From Deltaproteobacteria bacterium (GTDB taxonomy: Bacteria; Myxococcota_A; Polyangia; Polyangiales; Ga0077539), in NCBI GenBank assembly GCA_016704445.1, contig JADJAE010000153.1, forward strand, positions 1-23,524: a stretch of 23,524 nucleotides of DNA. The letters run 5' to 3'. Shown in pieces: positions 22,927-23,524 of this stretch (the stretch's first letter is position 1; every line of letters begins with the position of its first letter). The translations under genes and the position numbers were made by a program. The notes beneath the pieces were generated by a model, which worked only from the letters and a program-made list of their open reading frames with translations, made no database searches and had not been told where the DNA came from.

Positions 22927-23524
22927 TGCGCGCCCGCGGCCTTGGGCAAGGCCCGGGTGGTGCCGCCGTCCAGCGGTGAACGCCCCCTGAAAGGCGCTCC
23001 GGTCGGAGTAGCCCTGCGAGGGCCATCCGCCGCGATCGACGCCGTGGTGTCGCGTAGCGCCGCTCCGCGCGCTGCCCTGCATCCTCGTCGAGCACCTCCG
23101 CGTAGGTGGTGCCGTCCTGCTGGAGGTAGCGCATCGCTGCGCTGCTCAGCCGCATCGAGCGCGCCACCGCTCGATGCTTCGCCCCGGGCAGCCGCGGACG
23201 ATCGCGTCGCGCACCTGCGCGGCGAAGCTCGACTTAGTTTCGCAGCCGCCCCACCAGCGTGCGCGTATTGTCCAGGATCTCCGCGTGAAGCCTGGTCGGC
23301 GTTTCTCTGCCGCAGGTCGAAAGCACGGGTTGGCGACGGTGAACCCGCGCAGTCGGCGTCGAAGTCCACGGGCAGCCGAAGATGCGCTGGTGCTCCCGGT
23401 GTCCTCGGGCGCCTGTGCCGAAGCCATCCCGCAGCGGGGAGAACTCACCCTGTCACCGCGTCGTAACAGCATCCGTACGTGAACACGAACCCGTCGCGTC
23501 TCGGCGACAGGAGGGCGGTCCCCC
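22923..23524 (-). CDS. AraC-family transcription regulator, C-terminal part (frame-disrupted, start beyond window)
   Basis: The C-terminal double helix-turn-helix of the AraC family is visible in pieces. RSMRLSSAAMRYLQQDGTTYAEVLDE is the first HTH and its linker, RDTTASIAA begins the second, and YSDRSAFQGAFTR plus the WTGTTP-like WT-GGTT tail is its recognition end. Upstream fragments VDFDADCAG and FTVANP recall the effector-side domain of the AraC type with an N-terminal Arabinose_bd-like region. The stop is at 22923-22925; the start lies outside. The frame changes at least four times. It likely controls a nearby operon beyond the window, but no operator can be seen. Confidence 0.65.

Noticed and set aside
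1..23524. tRNA, rRNA, replication origin or attachment sites
   Set aside because: No cloverleaf, conserved rRNA segment, DnaA-box cluster or integrase-linked site was recognised on either strand.

Overview
The window is high-GC bacterial DNA. It most likely comes from a myxobacterium (Myxococcota, possibly the Polyangiales/Sandaracinaceae side). The evidence is a small secreted Cys-rich protein ending in a MYXO-CTERM-type tail (Cys motif, hydrophobic helix, Arg cluster), a Spo0M-like protein with a low-complexity linker, and strongly GC-rich third codon positions. The middle (about 4.4-19.2 kb) has long clean frames. Both flanks (1-4.4 kb and 19.2-23.5 kb) contain recognisable genes whose frame changes every 50-150 bases. 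This looks more like low-coverage or indel-rich sequence at contig ends than real gene decay.

Layout. (1) 1-7787, minus strand: a tight six-gene operon read right to left: S51/cyanophycinase-like hydrolase, Fes-like esterase, ATP-grasp ligase, second esterase, glutamate-cysteine-ligase-type (GCS2) ligase fused to a CBS pair, and an AstE/aspartoacylase-like zinc deacylase that runs off the window. At least two junctions are ATGA overlaps. One further overlap has been split by a palindromic mobile repeat. I read this as an undescribed amide or peptide metabolite pathway (two amide-forming enzymes plus four hydrolases). (2) 7845-9690, minus: two overlapping polytopic membrane proteins and the MYXO-CTERM protein. 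(3) 9767-10681, plus: rhodanese-type sulfurtransferase, converging on a minus-strand aldehyde dehydrogenase (10685-12274). (4) 12344-13570, minus: a second ATP-grasp ligase, divergent from glycogen synthase glgA (13630-15092, one frameshift). (5) 15079-15592: a 474-bp palindromic element with a 20-bp direct duplication that copies the glgA stop codon. (6) 15600-17188, minus: Spo0M-like protein with a DPYAKGG repeat tract, then a class II aldolase. (7) 17246-19870, plus: PlsB/PlsC-like acyltransferase overlapping gpsA; together they make and acylate sn-glycerol-3-phosphate. (8) 19961-21905, plus: a single polypeptide with isopropylmalate-dehydratase small-subunit (LeuD) and large-subunit (LeuC) regions, small subunit first. 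(9) 21906-23524: an unassigned G-skewed stretch, a possible small membrane protein, and the C-terminal part of an AraC-family regulator on the minus strand, cut by the window end.

The most interesting signals are the amidoligase/hydrolase operon, two related palindromic elements that made 20-21 bp target duplications exactly at gene ends and left the genes intact, and a recurring extended -10-like motif (TGNTAGNNT) lying 6-19 bases before several start codons, which suggests short-leader or leaderless transcripts.
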